From Deltaproteobacteria bacterium (GTDB taxonomy: Bacteria > Desulfobacterota > Desulfobacteria > Desulfobacterales > ETH-SRB1), in NCBI GenBank assembly GCA_030627475.1, contig DAOURZ010000064.1:1-7238 (forward strand): 7,238 bases of DNA. The letters run 5' to 3'. A program made the translations under genes and the position numbers. This document shows positions 5,932 to 7,238 of the stretch, piece after piece. The notes under the pieces were generated by a model. That model saw only the letters and a program-made list of their open reading frames with translations, was not told the origin of the DNA and did no database searches. Numbering within the stretch: the first letter of the stretch is position 1; each line of letters opens with the position of its first letter.

Positions 5932-7072
5932 TAAAAGAAAAATATGTTTTGAAAACGCAAAACGTATAGTCGTAAAGGTAGGCAGCGGCGTTCTTACAGA
6001 AGCAAACGGATTAAATTTAAATGTTCTTGGATCAATAAGCAGGCAGATTTGCCAACTTTCCGACAAGGGATTAGAGATAATTTTGGTGTCATCCGGTGCA
6101 ATGGCTTCAGGCATAAAAAAAATAGGACTTTCTCAAAGGCCGGATGCAATCCCAAAAAGACAGGCTGCTGCCGCTGTTGGGCAGGCCGGGCTAATTATGG
6201 AATATGAAAAGGCTTTTGCACGATGTCATAAAAAAGTTGCACAAATACTTCTTACAGGTGATGATCTTGATAATCGAAAGAGATATTTAAATGCACGCAA
6301 TACTCTTTATACTCTGCTGTCATGGCAAATTATTCCAATCATAAATGAAAACGATACAGTTGTGGTTGAAGAGATAAAATTCGGGGACAATGATAACCTT
6401 TCCGCAATGATTGCCTTGCTTATGGATGCAGATATTCTTATTAACCTTACAGATATTGATGGCCTTTACACAAAAGATCCGCACAAAAATAAGGATGCCC
6501 AACTTATTCCAGTAGTTGCGACAATTAAAAAAAATATTGAAAAGTATGCAAGCGATATTCCCGGAGCTTTGGGAACCGGAGGAATGCTCAGCAAGATAAT
6601 TGCGGCAAAAAAAGTTACTAGCGCAGGCATACCCATGTTAATAGCCAACGGTGGAAAATCCGATATTCTGATACGGCTATTTTCCGGTGAAGAGCAAGGC
6701 ACCTTTTTTATTCCGAAAAAAGAAAAGCTTGCAAATCGTAAATGCTGGATAGCGTTTACATTAAAACCTAAAGGAACTATCATTATTGATGATGGAGCTG
6801 CGGCTGCTATCCTTAAAAGAGGTAAAAGTCTTCTTCCGAGCGGTATCGTAAGAGTAGAAAAGAAATTTAGCGTTGGTGCGGCAGTTGCATTCAGAAAAGA
6901 AAATAATGATGAAATCCTGGGGACAGGTCTTGTAAATTACAGTTCTTCCGATATCCGAAAGATAATGGGGCTTAAGTCCTGCAAAATAATTGAGTGTCTT
7001 GGAGATAAGCCTTACGATGAAGTTATACATAGAGATAATCTGGCAATAACGTGTGCGTTAAAATCTGTATAA
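5924..7072 (+). CDS. proB: Glutamate 5-kinase with C-terminal PUA domain
   Basis: ProB phosphorylates L-glutamate with ATP, the first and feedback-controlled step of proline synthesis in the cytoplasm. From the ATG at 5924 it has 382 residues, matching the family (about 367-380). An earlier in-frame ATG at 5900 would add eight residues inside obg and is less likely. The amino-acid-kinase domain shows KVGSGVL (18-24), SSGAMASG (56-63), NENDTV (141-146), FGDNDNLSA (153-161), LTDIDGLY (175-182) and GTGGMLSK (217-224). A PUA domain follows from about residue 280 (GTIIIDDGAAAAI). The start lies 8 bases inside the obg end with little ribosome-site sequence, so it is probably coupled to obg. Its usual partner proA is not seen downstream; the sequence changes character soon after the stop. 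Confidence 0.96.
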   Translation: MNDKRKICFENAKRIVVKVGSGVLTEANGLNLNVLGSISRQICQLSDKGLEIILVSSGAMASGIKKIGLSQRPDAIPKRQAAAAVGQAGLIMEYEKAFARCHKKVAQILLTGDDLDNRKRYLNARNTLYTLLSWQIIPIINENDTVVVEEIKFGDNDNLSAMIALLMDADILINLTDIDGLYTKDPHKNKDAQLIPVVATIKKNIEKYASDIPGALGTGGMLSKIIAAKKVTSAGIPMLIANGGKSDILIRLFSGEEQGTFFIPKKEKLANRKCWIAFTLKPKGTIIIDDGAAAAILKRGKSLLPSGIVRVEKKFSVGAAVAFRKENNDEILGTGLVNYSSSDIRKIMGLKSCKIIECLGDKPYDEVIHRDNLAITCALKSV

Positions 7073-7090
7073 AACAGTTTAGGAACGTGG

Positions 7091-7106
7091 ACGAAATAAC
7101 TTTCGT
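7091..7106. repeat. Short perfect inverted repeat (6-bp arms) after proB
   Basis: ACGAAA (7091-7096) and TTTCGT (7101-7106) are perfect inverted arms around TAAC. No T-run follows, so it is not a standard terminator. It lies just before the change in base composition, and could be part of a mobile-element end or simply chance. Confidence 0.5.
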
Positions 7107-7108
7107 AA

Positions 7109-7238
7109 CTACCCATCAGCCGCAAGCCCTATGCCGACCAGCCGTGCTGGGCCATGCAGACGGTTTGTGATCTCGTCAAGGAATCCGGCGACTTCGCGTT
7201 GCTCGATGAAGTCGTTCCGTATTTTGAAAGCGACGAAG
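7109..7238 (+). pseudogene. Partial reading frame, possible internal fragment of a carbohydrate-active enzyme; 5' end missing, runs off window
   Basis: A frame with no Met at its head opens just after an in-frame TAA (7106-7108) and stays open for 43 codons to the window edge. Its text, such as DQPCWAMQTVCDLVKESGDF and LLDEVVPYFES, reads like real protein. The pattern E-S/T-G-D-x-x-x-L-D-E-x-x-P-Y/F recalls the catalytic helical-barrel region of GH94-type phosphorylases and related glycoside hydrolases, which would be mid-protein. That family call is from memory of motifs and is weak. G+C is 74 of 130 bases, clearly above the neighbouring genes. It may be a 5'-truncated gene, an insertion boundary, or a contig join error. 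A start codon inside the frame (the Met in WAMQ) is possible but has no ribosome site. Confidence 0.4.

Overview
The window looks like a chromosomal segment from a sulfate-reducing member of the Desulfobacterota (former Deltaproteobacteria), probably Desulfobacterales-like. The evidence is a dsrKJOP gene run in the sulfate-reducer arrangement (periplasmic triheme DsrJ, Tat-exported DsrO, NrfD-type DsrP), next to fdhD and a Gram-negative-type rplU-rpmA-obg-proB cluster. Coding DNA is fairly AT-rich, except for the last ~130 bases. The genus cannot be fixed from sequence reading alone.

Region 1 (1-3191, + strand) is the distal part of a dsrMKJOP operon: the C-terminal part of dsrK (its 5' end and dsrM lie off the left edge), dsrJ, dsrO and dsrP. 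The genes are tightly packed and dsrJ/dsrO overlap by one base. Together they encode most of the transmembrane complex that links the quinone pool and periplasm to cytoplasmic thiol/disulfide chemistry, the DsrC trisulfide step of sulfite reduction. A strong hairpin at 3214-3251 ends the operon and, being T-flanked on both strands, also ends the convergent fdhD.

Region 2 (3285-4085, - strand) is fdhD, a formate dehydrogenase accessory protein. Family motifs are conserved, but the usual CxxC sulfur-transfer motif is not at its expected place. Between fdhD and rplU (4086-4274) is an AT-rich divergent intergenic region with candidate promoters in both directions and three tandem copies of a 7-bp repeat.

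Region 3 (4275-7072, + strand) is a housekeeping operon: ribosomal proteins L21 and L27, the ribosome-assembly GTPase Obg/CgtA, and glutamate 5-kinase ProB. The last three genes overlap at their ends, which suggests translational coupling.

Region 4 (7073-7238) does not continue this operon in the expected way. After proB there is a short perfect inverted repeat, then an abruptly more GC-rich stretch (74 G/C of 130 bases) with a 43-codon open frame that runs off the right edge. It resembles the interior of a carbohydrate-active enzyme rather than the start of a gene. It may be a gene remnant, an insertion boundary or an assembly join.

Most of the window is recognisable biology. I found no convincing new system. 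The points most worth checking are the FdhD cysteine loss, the right-edge junction, and the atypical cluster-ligand patterns in DsrK and DsrO.
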